Positions 55,701 through 64,000 of a DNA stretch of 64,000 bases are shown one piece after another. The notes below the pieces were generated by a model, which saw nothing but the letters and a program-made list of their open reading frames with translations, was not told the DNA's origin and made no database searches. This DNA comes from Chryseolinea sp. (GTDB lineage Bacteria; Bacteroidota; Bacteroidia; Cytophagales; Cyclobacteriaceae). Numbering within the stretch: the first letter of the stretch is position 1; every line of letters starts with the position of its first letter. A program made the translations under genes and the position numbers. The stretch lies in the NCBI GenBank assembly GCA_025923195.1, contig JAICGJ010000008.1, forward strand, positions 1 through 64,000, read 5' to 3'.

Positions 55701-56047
55701 ATAAATGCGTTTGGCGGTATTACATATATGTTATTTGGTTTTACTTCCATACCATCTTTTACTGTATGGACCCGCATTTTTGTTTTAGTCTGTAATATTT
55801 CCGCTAGAGCGCTTTTATGTTTTGGTGACAGGTGCATCACCAATACGTAAGCCATACCCAGGTTCGGCTGCAGATATTTTAATATTGATGTAAATGCCTC
55901 AAGCCCGCCAGCGGAAGCGCCAAAGCCGACTACCGGGAAATGTTTGGCGTGCGGATTCTTTAAAGCTACTGTTGGGACAGCGGCAGATTTGGTCTTTCGT
56001 GGTGTCGTGTTTTTTTTCAATTCTTTTACAGCTATAACAGCAATCAA
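52703..56047 (-). CDS. CheB-CheR-PAS-histidine kinase fusion
   Basis: 1114 aa. Residues about 35-225: CheB methylesterase with Ser45 (GASAGG), His72 and Asp164 (TATDG). About 240-490: CheR methyltransferase with the AdoMet motif VAGCATGEEAYSIA. About 670-745: long coiled coil (NEELQSVNEELETSK type). About 745-860: PAS. About 870-1114: histidine kinase with phospho-His in FIASHDLQEPLR and an HATPase G-box (DNGIGFDQEYVG, GSGMGLPFCKKI). It lacks a CheB receiver domain and no chemoreceptor is nearby, so it is an orphan signalling hub. No signal or membrane segment, so cytoplasmic. Confidence 0.92.
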   Translation of the reverse strand: MIAVIAVKELKKNTTPRKTKSAAVPTVALKNPHAKHFPVVGFGASAGGLEAFTSILKYLQPNLGMAYVLVMHLSPKHKSALAEILQTKTKMRVHTVKDGMEVKPNNIYVIPPNAFMSLVGGHLKLGPRSLTAIGNFAIDYFLTALASVYQNNSIGVILSGTATDGTLGLKAIKAEGGITFAQDATAKFSSMPKNAYESGYADFILSPENIAKELAQLAKIPYPAIPPDKVQEKQQKDLTHDSQVLKKILLQVKAKTGIDFFLHYKQASIYRRVIRRVVLNKCKTLDDYFLLLSSKETEVQDLYNDFLINVTDFFRDADFYKMLDNEVFPAITKERKETDPIRIWVAGCATGEEAYSIAIKLTEFLNKKSLSIPFQIFATDLDEQAIAKARLGIYPLSALQNIPPAQFKQYFKKANGHYQIGRNIREYCVFSQHNLLKDPPFSRMDLISCQNVLIYLETPPQQRILQTFHYALKPQGFLFLGKSESIGAAGDLFDSLTKKARVYRRKSKNSPPLEYTTYKVGSAHERSGPHADRPAASDVEKDMGKILLKRFVAPSVVLNQNLNIVQFFGITGPYLEPVVGKASLNILKMIREDLLIDLRTLIQRAKKTEKIAVKEGIKIFNNHIKQELTLEVIPTKTNNELYFLVVFEENQIQFPQKKGKGKKSDNGNNQKDRTIINLEEELVQSREIIRTTNEEFESTYEELQANNEEILSSNEELQSVNEELETSKEELQSANEELTTINEELQKRNVELKESENYAKAIVDTVHNPFLVLTSNLQVRSANASFYSTFKLTPDKTEGRFVYELGDYTWDIPALREYLNELLKRKSSHMEFELKHFFSGIGEMVFTINAYRFLKEGELLILLAFTNVGELLRTNRELQRANDHLEQFAFIASHDLQEPLRKISIFSDLLLKYDKLDSYTKVYINKINVTSARMGTLLNDLMSYSILLKKREKLFVPVDLNTTVQNVLKDLELIIEEKGASLDIKSLPVVEGAPIQMHQLFFNIIHNALKFSTGKPIINITSENASPADCEYHHLKPNKDYVRIRISDNGIGFDQEYVGKMFSIFQKLHYRPGAEGSGMGLPFCKKIIEDHDGAIDAEGKENEGATFSIFLPRI

Positions 56048-56181
56048 TAAAAGTTAGGAAAAAAAATGATACTTGATTTTTCGAATTGTTCGTAGAGACA
56101 AGCAACTGAATTATTCGGCATCTGCACAATGGTATATTTTTTGAGCTTCCCTTTTTGTAATACCGACTCACCAATAAATGC

Positions 56182-57747
56182 TTAAGCCAGTTTACCTGCT
56201 TTTATCTTCGCTTTGGTTTGGCGGGCGCTTTTATGAAGGTACGCATTTTGCTCATGCTCTAACGCGCCTTTGGGTAACCATTGACCCCAGATGCCAAGAT
56301 CCTTGTGAATAATGTCTGAATAAAATCGAGGCAATTGTTCGGTTTCTCCCTCGAAATACTTCCTGAAAGATTGGTCTTCAACCAGTTTCTTTCTCAACTT
56401 TTTATAGAATCGAATGCGCCCATGCCCTTCGGAGGAAATGGCCCGCATAACATTCATCCAACGTGTCGTGAAATGTGAGGAAGCCATAAACCTTCTATAT
56501 ATCGCCCTTCTTGAGAATGTATATTCGGTTAGGTCAATTACCTTATCATAAAAATCTATCCATTCATAATTTTTCGGCTTCAAATTCATGGCAAGGTGAT
56601 TGTTCAGGAAATGAAACGGAAATGGAAGCACACGACCTTCTCTCTGATATTCAAGGTTGAGCGGTGCCGCCTCTCCAAAAGAAGTTAAGAGGGAATAGCC
56701 AGGGAAGGCTCCTGGCGATTTGTCAACAAAGTGTTTGGTCAGTTCAAACGGCTCGTCGCCAGAATCACAATCGAGGCCCAGCACAAAATTGGTCTGTATA
56801 TATGGCACATATCTCTGAATCATATTAACCTGCTCGGACACCTGTTCCAGTTTTTCTTTGGCCCCCAAGTGTGCTGCTCTCGATTTGTTACCCATGTCAT
56901 ACCACGACTCTATGCCTGGCAACAAAGCAATAAAGTTATTTTGTTGCATGATCTTCAAGTGATCTTCGGTGAGGATTGAGAGACTGCTTTCCGCCAGAAA
57001 CCGAAAGCGATCGGGCGGTGCTACAGAAGCAATTGCTTCCATATTTTCTTTAAAGCGAATTCCGAAATTAGGGTCCTGCCAAGCTACCATTGGGTTCTTG
57101 TATTTCGTTAGCAGGAATTTAAGATCCTCTTTCATGACGTCAAAGCTCAGCTGCTGATAGGGCACTGTTGCGTCAATACAAAACGAACAGGTATAAGGGC
57201 ATCCGACGCTGCCCATCATGGGTACAAACTTTAAGAAATAGGCTTTTTTGTGGGTCTGTTCAATAAACTTCCACCGTTCAGCTACAGTTGGAAAATCAAC
57301 TGGTTGCCTATGCGCATTGAGATGGACACCCTGAGGACCTTGAGGGGTACAGTCATTTAAAACCTCTTTTATCGTTGACTGATGGGAAAGGCCAAGTACA
57401 TAGTCAAAGTACTTGACAGCATCGTCCGGGTAACAACGCGCATGTGGACCGCCAAGGACTGTGACCGCGCCCTTGCTTCTAAAATAATTGCTCAATGCAT
57501 AAGCGAGAAACGCCGCCTGCGTAAATGAACAAATAAAAACAAGGTCTACGTCTTTGGGCACTTCGTCATGAAGGTTTTCGAGGCCGGTATAACATATAAA
57601 TGTTACACTATGTCCTTCTTGTTCGCACCATGTAGCAACGATCTGCGGCATGATACTCGCAAGATTTGCGTGCATGATTCTGGCCCAAAGGGTGTTTGTT
57701 GGTGCTTTACTAACTAGGTCAATTATGCCTATTTTTAATTTTCTCAT
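56182..57747 (-). CDS. B12-binding domain radical SAM protein
   Basis: 521 aa. The N-terminal cobalamin-binding Rossmann fold (about 1-140, with DLVFICSFTQAAFLAYAL and VLGGPHARCYPDDA) precedes the radical SAM core. Its CPYTCSFC motif (about residue 186) provides the [4Fe-4S] Cys-x3-Cys-x2-Cys, and ALLPGIESWYDM is the later barrel strand. B12-rSAM enzymes methylate or rearrange unactivated carbons, e.g. in lipid, bacteriochlorophyll or peptide pathways. Substrate unknown; no biosynthetic neighbour is recognised except a possible small upstream gene. Confidence 0.9.
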   Translation of the reverse strand: MRKLKIGIIDLVSKAPTNTLWARIMHANLASIMPQIVATWCEQEGHSVTFICYTGLENLHDEVPKDVDLVFICSFTQAAFLAYALSNYFRSKGAVTVLGGPHARCYPDDAVKYFDYVLGLSHQSTIKEVLNDCTPQGPQGVHLNAHRQPVDFPTVAERWKFIEQTHKKAYFLKFVPMMGSVGCPYTCSFCIDATVPYQQLSFDVMKEDLKFLLTKYKNPMVAWQDPNFGIRFKENMEAIASVAPPDRFRFLAESSLSILTEDHLKIMQQNNFIALLPGIESWYDMGNKSRAAHLGAKEKLEQVSEQVNMIQRYVPYIQTNFVLGLDCDSGDEPFELTKHFVDKSPGAFPGYSLLTSFGEAAPLNLEYQREGRVLPFPFHFLNNHLAMNLKPKNYEWIDFYDKVIDLTEYTFSRRAIYRRFMASSHFTTRWMNVMRAISSEGHGRIRFYKKLRKKLVEDQSFRKYFEGETEQLPRFYSDIIHKDLGIWGQWLPKGALEHEQNAYLHKSARQTKAKIKAGKLA

Positions 57748-58000
57748 TTATTACGTGACTAAGCATAATTTTTTTTGAAATGAACCAAGGGAATGGAACG
57801 CCCTGGTTAATGCCCCAAAAATTTCCGCTGTTTAATGAAAGATTGTGTAAGGTAGTGTAAAAAAACGTGCCGTTGACAATTGGAGCGATGTTTAGATACG
57901 GCATTTGGAATGCTGGGCACAGCAGATGCTTTATCTGATAAACGTCCCTCCCAACTGAATTCTCATATTGATAACCCTTTACTTCAGCTTTTGTTGCCAT
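57719..58000 (-). CDS. Possible small protein upstream of radical SAM gene
   Basis: 93-aa frame overlapping the radical SAM start by 29 bases, ATG at 58000 (MATKAEVKGYQYEN). The composition is protein-like at the N-terminus, with aromatic/Gly-rich GNFWGINQGVPFPWF near residues 66-80. No family recognised. A coupled small protein or a peptide substrate is conceivable, but a chance open frame cannot be excluded. Confidence 0.3.
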   Translation of the reverse strand: MATKAEVKGYQYENSVGRDVYQIKHLLCPAFQMPYLNIAPIVNGTFFYTTLHNLSLNSGNFWGINQGVPFPWFISKKIMLSHVINEKIKNRHN

Positions 58001-58227
58001 ATGTTTGATAAATTTTTACAAGGTAGTAAGCACCAACCGGGCTTTTTTTCCGTTTGGAGCCAGAAAAAGGGCCTGGGATGCTGATTTTATCATATTTGAA
58101 CCCGGGTTGGCTTATAACGGCATGGATATACTAACTCGAATTGCAAGACCAGGAGCCTTCACAGTCCTTAAAAAGGAAGATTGCTCATAGAGCCAATTCC
58201 CTTGAATTTATTAGACGTACGGCGCAG

Positions 58228-58256
58228 TTGAATCTTCAACTTAAATCTTACCTTTG
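58228..58256 (+). promoter_or_regulatory. Bacteroidota-type promoter
   Basis: TTG at 58228-58230 and TACCTTTG at 58249-58256 match the -33 and -7 consensus with an 18-base spacer. A perfect 7-bp stem hairpin (AAGATCT/AGATCTT) follows at 58267-58283 in the leader. The promoter would drive the DUF6629 gene, about 140 bases downstream. The remaining gap 58001-58398 shows no gene. Confidence 0.6.
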
Positions 58257-58398
58257 TAAAGAATATAAGATCTTTCAGATCTTTTCTCACCTCCGGCCTT
58301 CCTGGTAATTATTTCTGAAAGGTATAGTCTATGCTATCAGCACCTTAAAGTAAGTCTTCTGGAACACATAGATTTTTAGTCATTCTAAAATTAGTACT

Positions 58399-59064
58399 AT
58401 GTGTTTTTCAGCAGAAGCAAGTTTTGTAGCCAGTGGAGTTTTAGCAGTTGCCGGTCTAGCCTCCGTCAAAAAGGCTAAATTCCCTGAGCAAACTCCATTT
58501 GCAGCTATTCCCTTTTTATTCGCCGTACAACAATTTGCAGAGGGCATACTTTGGATGGGAATGGGAAATTCACGAGCGGATCCTTTTAATCAAATTTCTA
58601 TTTATATTTTTCTCATTCTCGCACAGGTGGTCTGGCCTATATGGGTTCCATGGTCGGTGTTGATGGTAGAAAAGAATGTTGTCCGAAAAAAAATAATCAA
58701 AGGAATTATGGCGATGGGGATTGCAGTATCACTCTACTTGACATATTGTTTGTTTACCTACGACGTTAACGCGGAAATGCATTCTGGTCATATCATGTAT
58801 ACGCTCGACTTTCCTTTGCCGCTAGTATGGGTCACCCATGTCTTTTATTTTATTCCCACGGTTATACCCCTGTTTGTTTCCAGCAGGAAGAGTATGTTTT
58901 TGCTAGGTATTATGATACTCACATCATTCATCGTGGCCAAAATATATTTTGCCGCACATCTTATTTCAGTTTGGTGCTATTTCGCAGCACTGATAAGTAT
59001 TGCTGTTTGGTGGATCACCTCTCACTTTAAAGAGACACACATGAGTATACTTCCGCGTTCATGA
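58399..59064 (+). CDS. DUF6629-like membrane protein
   Basis: 221 aa with about seven hydrophobic helices. It opens MCFSAEASFVASGVL, a characteristic DUF6629 beginning, with FAVQQFAEGILWMG in the second helix. Inner-membrane protein of unknown function. Confidence 0.8.
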   Translation: MCFSAEASFVASGVLAVAGLASVKKAKFPEQTPFAAIPFLFAVQQFAEGILWMGMGNSRADPFNQISIYIFLILAQVVWPIWVPWSVLMVEKNVVRKKIIKGIMAMGIAVSLYLTYCLFTYDVNAEMHSGHIMYTLDFPLPLVWVTHVFYFIPTVIPLFVSSRKSMFLLGIMILTSFIVAKIYFAAHLISVWCYFAALISIAVWWITSHFKETHMSILPRS

Positions 59065-59205
59065 ATTGTGAAATCCTTGAACAGGACATTGCGGTGAGAA
59101 CGCAGCGTCGCTATTGAAAAATGCGAAGGTATTTTCTTTTAATTTCCATAGAATATTCTTGCCTATTCCGTAATAATCGTCGTCTTTAGGAACATAGATT
59201 TCGTT

Positions 59206-60120
59206 ATGCTGGACATTGTAATAGAAGCACGGAAGGCATCTCTTGCACCGGGTATGGATGTGCGCAGAATACTTCCGTTTCGGCTAAGAAGGATGGTGGG
59301 ACCATTCATCTTTATGGATCATGCAGGACCTGTTATGATAGCGCCTCAAGCCGCGGCTTCCATGGACGTATTACCGCATCCTCACATCGGGTTGTCAACG
59401 GTCAGCTATTTATTTGGTGGCCAGGTAACACACCGGGATAGTCTTGGCGTTGAACAGGTAATCAGGCCGGGGGAGGTCAACTGGATGACCGCCGGAAAGG
59501 GTATCGCGCATTCTGAGCGGTTTGAGGATCCTTCGACGCTGGCAGGTGGAACACTGGAGATGATCCAGACTTGGGTTGCTTTGCCGGAGAGAGATGAGGA
59601 GTCAATGCCTGCATTCAACAATTATAAACCCGACAGGCTTCCGGTATTTTCCGAGAAGGGAGTATGGATGAGGTTGATTGCTGGAAATGCATTCGGCTTA
59701 AGGAGCGACGTGAAAACGCATTCACCAATGTTTTACGTGCATGTAGTCCTTGACAAAGATTCGAGTTTCGGTCTTCCGAAGGATCACTCCGAGCGAGGGA
59801 TCTATATTGCAAAAGGTAGCGTCGAAATTTCTGGTAGGACATATTCTTCAGGGCAAATGCTAGTCTTTAATAAAGGCGTCGATCCGGCAATTCAGGCCAG
59901 TGAGCCGTCGACCTTAATGCTGCTGGGAGGGGAGCCGTTGGGAGAAAGGTTTATCTGGTGGAATTTTGTGTCGTCCAGGAGAGAACGAATTGAACAGGCA
60001 AAGGCCGATTGGAAGGAGGGAAGAATAGAATTACCACCGACTGATAACCGGGAATTCGTGCCTCTTCCCGAGGATCGCTCCAAGCCCTCTGGCGGCCCAC
60101 CACCTCAAGCGCTTTCCTAG
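59206..60120 (+). CDS. Pirin family protein
   Basis: 304-aa bicupin. The N-terminal cupin has the iron-binding set: PHPHIG (about residue 63), H in THRDSLG and E in the following GEVNWMTAGKGIAHSE. Pirins may act as quercetinase-like dioxygenases or redox-sensing regulators; the role here is open. The preceding block RMVGPFIFMDHAGP is typical of the family. Stand-alone. Confidence 0.92.
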   Translation: MLDIVIEARKASLAPGMDVRRILPFRLRRMVGPFIFMDHAGPVMIAPQAAASMDVLPHPHIGLSTVSYLFGGQVTHRDSLGVEQVIRPGEVNWMTAGKGIAHSERFEDPSTLAGGTLEMIQTWVALPERDEESMPAFNNYKPDRLPVFSEKGVWMRLIAGNAFGLRSDVKTHSPMFYVHVVLDKDSSFGLPKDHSERGIYIAKGSVEISGRTYSSGQMLVFNKGVDPAIQASEPSTLMLLGGEPLGERFIWWNFVSSRRERIEQAKADWKEGRIELPPTDNREFVPLPEDRSKPSGGPPPQALS

Positions 60121-60199
60121 CGGGTTCAGGCCAATAGGCGTTCCGTTGGTATGCCTATAGTGAATACATTGCTAATTGATCCCGATTCCGGAATTTTTT

Positions 60200-61111
60200 T
60201 CAGCGATTGCTCAATTTGTACTTTGGAATATTGACAAAGAACACACCGCACAAAATAAGGATCAGGGAAAATACCTGGATGAGAGAGATCCGTTCATTAG
60301 CAAATGCCCACCCGAGAAGCACCGCCACCAGCGGGTTTACATAAGAATAAGTGCTTACGATGGCAGGCGGCCTTACCTTGATAAGCCAGACAAAGGCCAT
60401 AAAAGTGAGCAGTGAGCTTACGATAGAGAGATAAAGCAGTGCCACTACGGAACCAGTCTGTACTTCGCCAAGCGAAAAAGTTTGAATTTCACCAGTAAAA
60501 AAAGCCAGAACGAGGCAGAATATACCTGCCGTGAGCAGTTGAATTGTCGTGCTTGAGTACACAGTTGCAGAAGTTGGGTTATATTTTAAGTACAACGACC
60601 CTGATACCCACATGAAACTACCGGCGATCATTACGAGTATACTGAATACCTGCATACCGTTTTCGACAGCTCCAGCAGAATTACCTTTAGAACCCAGTAA
60701 AAGTATAACGCCAACCAGTCCGCACATTAATCCACCAATGATCCACCCGTTTGAAAAATAGAAGTCCCATTGTCGTTTGTCTAAGACTACAAACCAGAAG
60801 GGAGTTGTAATGATAATGGAAGCTAGGCTCGATGATATATATTGCTGTGCCCATACAACGGCGACAATGCCGCCAATAAAAATTACCAGGCCGCATACCA
60901 TGTTCGTTAAGATCACCGGGCGTGAAGGAACGGGTTCTTTTGTGGCAACACAGTAAAGAAGCAGGGCGGAGCCTGCGATCAGTAGACGCAGAGCTGAAAG
61001 CAGGAATGGCGGGAAACTTTGCAAAGCGACAAGAACGCCGTAAAAGGTAGATCCCCAAACCAGGTATATTGCCGCGAATGCAAGAATTATTTTTATTTTG
61101 GGGGCACTCAT
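60200..61111 (-). CDS. EamA family (DMT) transporter
   Basis: 303 aa with about ten hydrophobic helices in two EamA repeats. The first includes AIYLVWGSTFYGV and the VVWAQQYISSSLASII region; the second has YLSIVSSLLTFMAFVWLI and SYVNPLVAVLLGW. Family members export amino acids, purines or metabolites; substrate unknown. The start is at 61111. Confidence 0.88.
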   Translation of the reverse strand: MSAPKIKIILAFAAIYLVWGSTFYGVLVALQSFPPFLLSALRLLIAGSALLLYCVATKEPVPSRPVILTNMVCGLVIFIGGIVAVVWAQQYISSSLASIIITTPFWFVVLDKRQWDFYFSNGWIIGGLMCGLVGVILLLGSKGNSAGAVENGMQVFSILVMIAGSFMWVSGSLYLKYNPTSATVYSSTTIQLLTAGIFCLVLAFFTGEIQTFSLGEVQTGSVVALLYLSIVSSLLTFMAFVWLIKVRPPAIVSTYSYVNPLVAVLLGWAFANERISLIQVFSLILILCGVFFVNIPKYKLSNR

Positions 61112-61336
61112 TTTTAAGTCCAGATGCTATTCTTATGCCTTCGGAAGTGCCGGATGATCAGGTCTCTCGATCAGAAGCTGAAATTCCAATTGACTGAAGG
61201 ATCCAGCCTCGCAAATAAATATAAATTTCAAACCATTCAAATGATAAATCTTCCTTTGGGATTGGAGCTTTAAACGCAACCAATAATTGCTAAGTTTGCT
61301 GAATCAACATAGGTTGGGACCTAAAGCGAATCGATA

Positions 61337-62203
61337 ATGAAAAAAACAGTTTATATAGTCTTGTTTACCGCCACCTGCCTTTGGGGCTGCGACAGAAAAG
61401 AATCAAATTCCAGTTCCGCCGTCGTGCCTGTGGATCCGCTGACCGACTGGAGACTGGGGGTAGCGCTTTGGACGTTTCATACCTTCAATTTTACGGACGC
61501 CTTAGCAAAGATCGACAGCACAGGGCTGAAGTATATCGAACCGAATACATTCCATAAAGTTGGTCCAATATTAAACGATTCTATGATCCTCCAACTTTCG
61601 TCATCGGGACTTAGGAAGCTGAAAGAAATGATCAATGCAAAAGGGTTTACAGCGGAATCTATTTACATCGTCGGCGACTCCTCTGTAGAATCATGGAAAA
61701 AACAGTTTGACATCGCCAAGGAGCTGGGTGTTAAGTTTGTGACTACGGAACCCCCATTGGACATGTGGGATAGTATTGACAGCCTCGCGGGTGCCTATGG
61801 CGTTAAGGTTGCTATTCACGAACACTGGAAGGGAGTAAGTCATTATTGGGACCCTGATTCAGTATTGCTCGCCATAAAGGATCACCCTAATTTTGGTGCC
61901 TGCGCAGATTTGGGTCACTGGCCAAAGAGTGGGATTGATCCGGTTGATGGAATAAAGAAACTTAGCGGTCATATTATTAGCTTGCATTTGAAAGATATTG
62001 CCGCCTTTAACGATCCCAAGTTGCAAGATGTGCCGGTCGGAACGGGTATTGTAGATTTTCCTGCCATTTTTGCGGAGCTGAAAAAGCAGGGATTCAAAGG
62101 CCCCATTTACATCGAACGGGATGCCGAAGATCTTCCTAGCAACCTGCCCTCAGTTATTCAAACCGTGAAATATTTCAATGCGGAGGTAAATAAGCTTCAG
62201 TAG
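61337..62203 (+). CDS. Sugar phosphate isomerase/epimerase-like lipoprotein
   Basis: 288 aa with a lipobox (LWGCDRKE, Cys about 18) at the end of its signal and an AP-endonuclease-2-like TIM barrel. Recognisable parts are YIEPNTFHK, VKFVTTEPP, KVAIHEHW, CADLGHW and ISLHLKDI, carrying the Glu/His/Asp metal-site residues. An exported location is unusual for a catalytic sugar isomerase but common in Bacteroidota. It stands 36 bases before a FAD oxidase. Confidence 0.85.
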   Translation: MKKTVYIVLFTATCLWGCDRKESNSSSAVVPVDPLTDWRLGVALWTFHTFNFTDALAKIDSTGLKYIEPNTFHKVGPILNDSMILQLSSSGLRKLKEMINAKGFTAESIYIVGDSSVESWKKQFDIAKELGVKFVTTEPPLDMWDSIDSLAGAYGVKVAIHEHWKGVSHYWDPDSVLLAIKDHPNFGACADLGHWPKSGIDPVDGIKKLSGHIISLHLKDIAAFNDPKLQDVPVGTGIVDFPAIFAELKKQGFKGPIYIERDAEDLPSNLPSVIQTVKYFNAEVNKLQ

Positions 62204-62239
62204 CTCCCGCACTAATTCGATTACGTCCAGTATTTTCTT

Positions 62240-64000
62240 GTGATAGAGAAATTAAAAACCATATTGCCTGAAAACCGTATCAGAAGCCGGTACATAGACC
62301 TCGTTTCGTTTGCGTCCGATGCCGGCTTTTACTATTTACTTCCCAAAGCGGTTGTTCAACCCCTCAGCGAAGCCGAGATCATCGCGTTATTTAAATTTTC
62401 TCACGAACATCAGATTCCTATGGTATTTCGGACGGGGGGTACCAGTCTTTCAGGTCAATCTATAACGGATGGGATATTGGTAGACTTAAGTCAACATTGG
62501 AATAAGGTCCAAATCGAAGCTGACGGCAATATTGTGAGGGTCATGCCCGGAATTACAGGTGCCATGGTTAACGTACACTTAAGAAAGTTTAGACGTAAAA
62601 TTGGACCGGATCCGTCGAGCATCAATGCTGCGATGATGGGTGGTATACTTTCCAACAACGCCAGCGGTATGTGCTGCGGCGTAAATCTAAACTCGTATCA
62701 TACTGTAAAATACATCCGCTTTATATTACCCAGCGGTCAGACTTTCTCGACAGAAAATCGCGAGGATTATGATCGCTTTGAGCGCGAGTGCGTTCTGTTA
62801 TTTCAAAGCCTTATTACGATCAGGGACCAGATCATGTCAGACCCGGTATTGCTTGCCAAGATCCGGAAGAAATATAAGACTAAAACTACGATTGGCTATT
62901 CATTAAATGCGTTTGTTGACTACGTCCATCCCTTGGATATTCTAGCACATTTGCTGATTGGCGCTGAAGGCACGATCGCCTTCATCGCCGAAGCCGTTTT
63001 ACACACCGTGCCAGATTATCCGCATAAGTCTACTGCGCTTCTTTACTTCCCTGATATGTATGCGGCTTGCCAGGCTATCGTGCCACTGACGCAAGCCGGA
63101 GCGATGATGGTTGAGTTAATGGACAGGGCTTCGCTGCATGCTGTTGAAAATATGCCGGGTATGCCAGCCGTTGTAAAGGCACTCCCTGAAAAGGCGGCTG
63201 CACTGCTGATCGAATTTCAGGAGAATACGCAGGAAGAACTTCAAAAACGGGTCACACAGTTTATAATTTCCGCAGATAAGCTCACGTTGCTTAATGTCCC
63301 AGTCTTTACAAATGATCCTGTGGAGCAGGATTTTTTTTGGAAAGTGCGAAAAGGACTGTTTCCGGCGGTAGGGGCGGTACGCGCCAGTGGAACAACAGTT
63401 ATATTGGAAGACGTGGCGTTTCCCGTTGAGAAGCTGGGTGACGCAATTCTGGATCTGCAATGTCTGTTTCGGAAATACGACTATACCAATGCGATCATCT
63501 TTGGGCATGCCAAGGATGGTAACATTCATTTCGTCATAACCCAATCGTTCAACACTGACACCGAAATAAATCGCTATGACCGGTTTATCAGGGAAGTTGT
63601 AACAATGGTGATCGAAAAATATGAAGGCACGTTGAAAGCAGAACATGGAACGGGTCGCAACATGGCACCATTTGTTGAAACAGAATGGGGTGGCGAGGCC
63701 TATGAGATCATCAAAAAAATAAAACGCGCGGCGGATCCGGGTAACTTGCTTAATCCTGGCGTAATAGTGAACGATGATAAAGAGGCACACATTAAGGACT
63801 TGAAAGAACTTCCCCCCGTGGAAGAGGAGGTCGATCGCTGTATCGAGTGCGGCTACTGCGAGCATAGATGCCCAAGCCGAGATATTACAACCTCACCCAG
63901 GAGGAGAATCGTAATACGCAGAGTATTAAAAGGATTGGAGCTTGCCGGTGATAAGGCGAAATATAGGTTGTTGCGGGATCAATATAATTACGACGGTATC
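62240..64000 (+). CDS. FAD-binding/Fe-S oxidoreductase, D-lactate dehydrogenase-like (partial, 3' end outside window)
   Basis: The frame is open for at least 587 codons to the window's end. GTG at 62240 is the only plausible start after the in-frame TAA at 62213. It has a FAD-PCMH domain with FRTGGTSLSGQSITDGILVD (about 70-90) and NNASGMCCGV, an FAD-oxidase C-terminal domain with FGHAKDGNIHF and EHGTGRNMAPF, then CIECGYCEHRCP (about 534-545), the first [4Fe-4S] of the D-lactate dehydrogenase/glycolate oxidase type. It would oxidise a D-2-hydroxyacid to a 2-keto acid. The likely second Cys-rich domain lies beyond the edge. Confidence 0.88.
   Translation, partial: MIEKLKTILPENRIRSRYIDLVSFASDAGFYYLLPKAVVQPLSEAEIIALFKFSHEHQIPMVFRTGGTSLSGQSITDGILVDLSQHWNKVQIEADGNIVRVMPGITGAMVNVHLRKFRRKIGPDPSSINAAMMGGILSNNASGMCCGVNLNSYHTVKYIRFILPSGQTFSTENREDYDRFERECVLLFQSLITIRDQIMSDPVLLAKIRKKYKTKTTIGYSLNAFVDYVHPLDILAHLLIGAEGTIAFIAEAVLHTVPDYPHKSTALLYFPDMYAACQAIVPLTQAGAMMVELMDRASLHAVENMPGMPAVVKALPEKAAALLIEFQENTQEELQKRVTQFIISADKLTLLNVPVFTNDPVEQDFFWKVRKGLFPAVGAVRASGTTVILEDVAFPVEKLGDAILDLQCLFRKYDYTNAIIFGHAKDGNIHFVITQSFNTDTEINRYDRFIREVVTMVIEKYEGTLKAEHGTGRNMAPFVETEWGGEAYEIIKKIKRAADPGNLLNPGVIVNDDKEAHIKDLKELPPVEEEVDRCIECGYCEHRCPSRDITTSPRRRIVIRRVLKGLELAGDKAKYRLLRDQYNYDGI

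Noticed and set aside
63116..63865. 249-codon minus-strand frame at the right edge
   Set aside because: It is antisense to the strongly supported FAD/Fe-S oxidoreductase on the plus strand.

Overview
The window looks like a chromosomal segment of a Bacteroidota bacterium, most likely a soil or freshwater Cytophagales (inference). The support is indirect: many predicted periplasmic proteins and lipoproteins with short Cys-ended signals, a tetratricopeptide protein with C-terminal membrane helices, paired single-domain response regulators, matches to the Bacteroidota promoter form TTG-N18-TAnnTTTG, starts without obvious Shine-Dalgarno sequences, and dispersed palindromic intergenic repeats. 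No rRNA, tRNA, CRISPR array, transposase or phage gene was found. Genes lie on both strands in short operons.

Left part (0-15 kb): a duplicated noncoding block (1-274); an overlapping minus-strand operon (epimerase-like, dihydrodipicolinate-synthase-like aldolase, M20 amidohydrolase) divergent from an MFS transporter and a GNAT acetyltransferase; a PQQ/cytochrome c dehydrogenase lipoprotein; a TPR membrane protein; a DtxR/MntR-type metalloregulator divergent from a tightly coupled three-gene redox operon (di-heme cytochrome, Rieske protein, porin) across a perfect 24-bp palindrome; an AI-2E-type permease; and an unrecognised protein.

Middle (15-31 kb): a trehalose-synthase-like GH13 enzyme with an SDR; two single-domain response regulators; a myo-inositol module (inositol oxygenase, sodium/solute symporter, divergent LacI regulator with a palindromic operator); then assorted single enzymes (alpha/beta hydrolase, luciferase-like oxidoreductase, VOC protein, CBM9-like protein, SRAP/YedK DNA-protein crosslink protein).

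31-43 kb: a repeat-rich island (palindromes and a hairpin element), then two paralogous AraC regulators about 5 kb apart. Between them lies a compact minus-strand operon of an ATP-grasp ligase, a YqcI/YcgG (GntA-type) heme N-hydroxylase, a DUF1989 (carboxyguanidine-deiminase-type) protein and a small ferredoxin-like-fold protein. This is the best candidate for an undescribed small-molecule pathway, probably acting on a guanidino or amino nitrogen. Nearby are a flavin-dependent acyl-CoA-dehydrogenase-like oxygenase, DinB, a nitrilase-family hydrolase and a TRAFs-binding/SLOG-like/degenerate-cyclase protein.

Right part (43-64 kb): trehalase; a formylglycine-generating-enzyme-like lipoprotein with both active-site cysteines; aconitase; a stress/signalling cluster (two paralogous small Lys/Ala-rich exported proteins around two response regulators, a YciE-type ferritin-like protein and a CheB-CheR-PAS-histidine kinase fusion); a B12-binding radical SAM enzyme with a possible small upstream gene; a DUF6629 membrane protein; pirin; an EamA exporter; a sugar isomerase-like lipoprotein; and the start of a FAD/Fe-S D-lactate-dehydrogenase-like enzyme that runs off the window.
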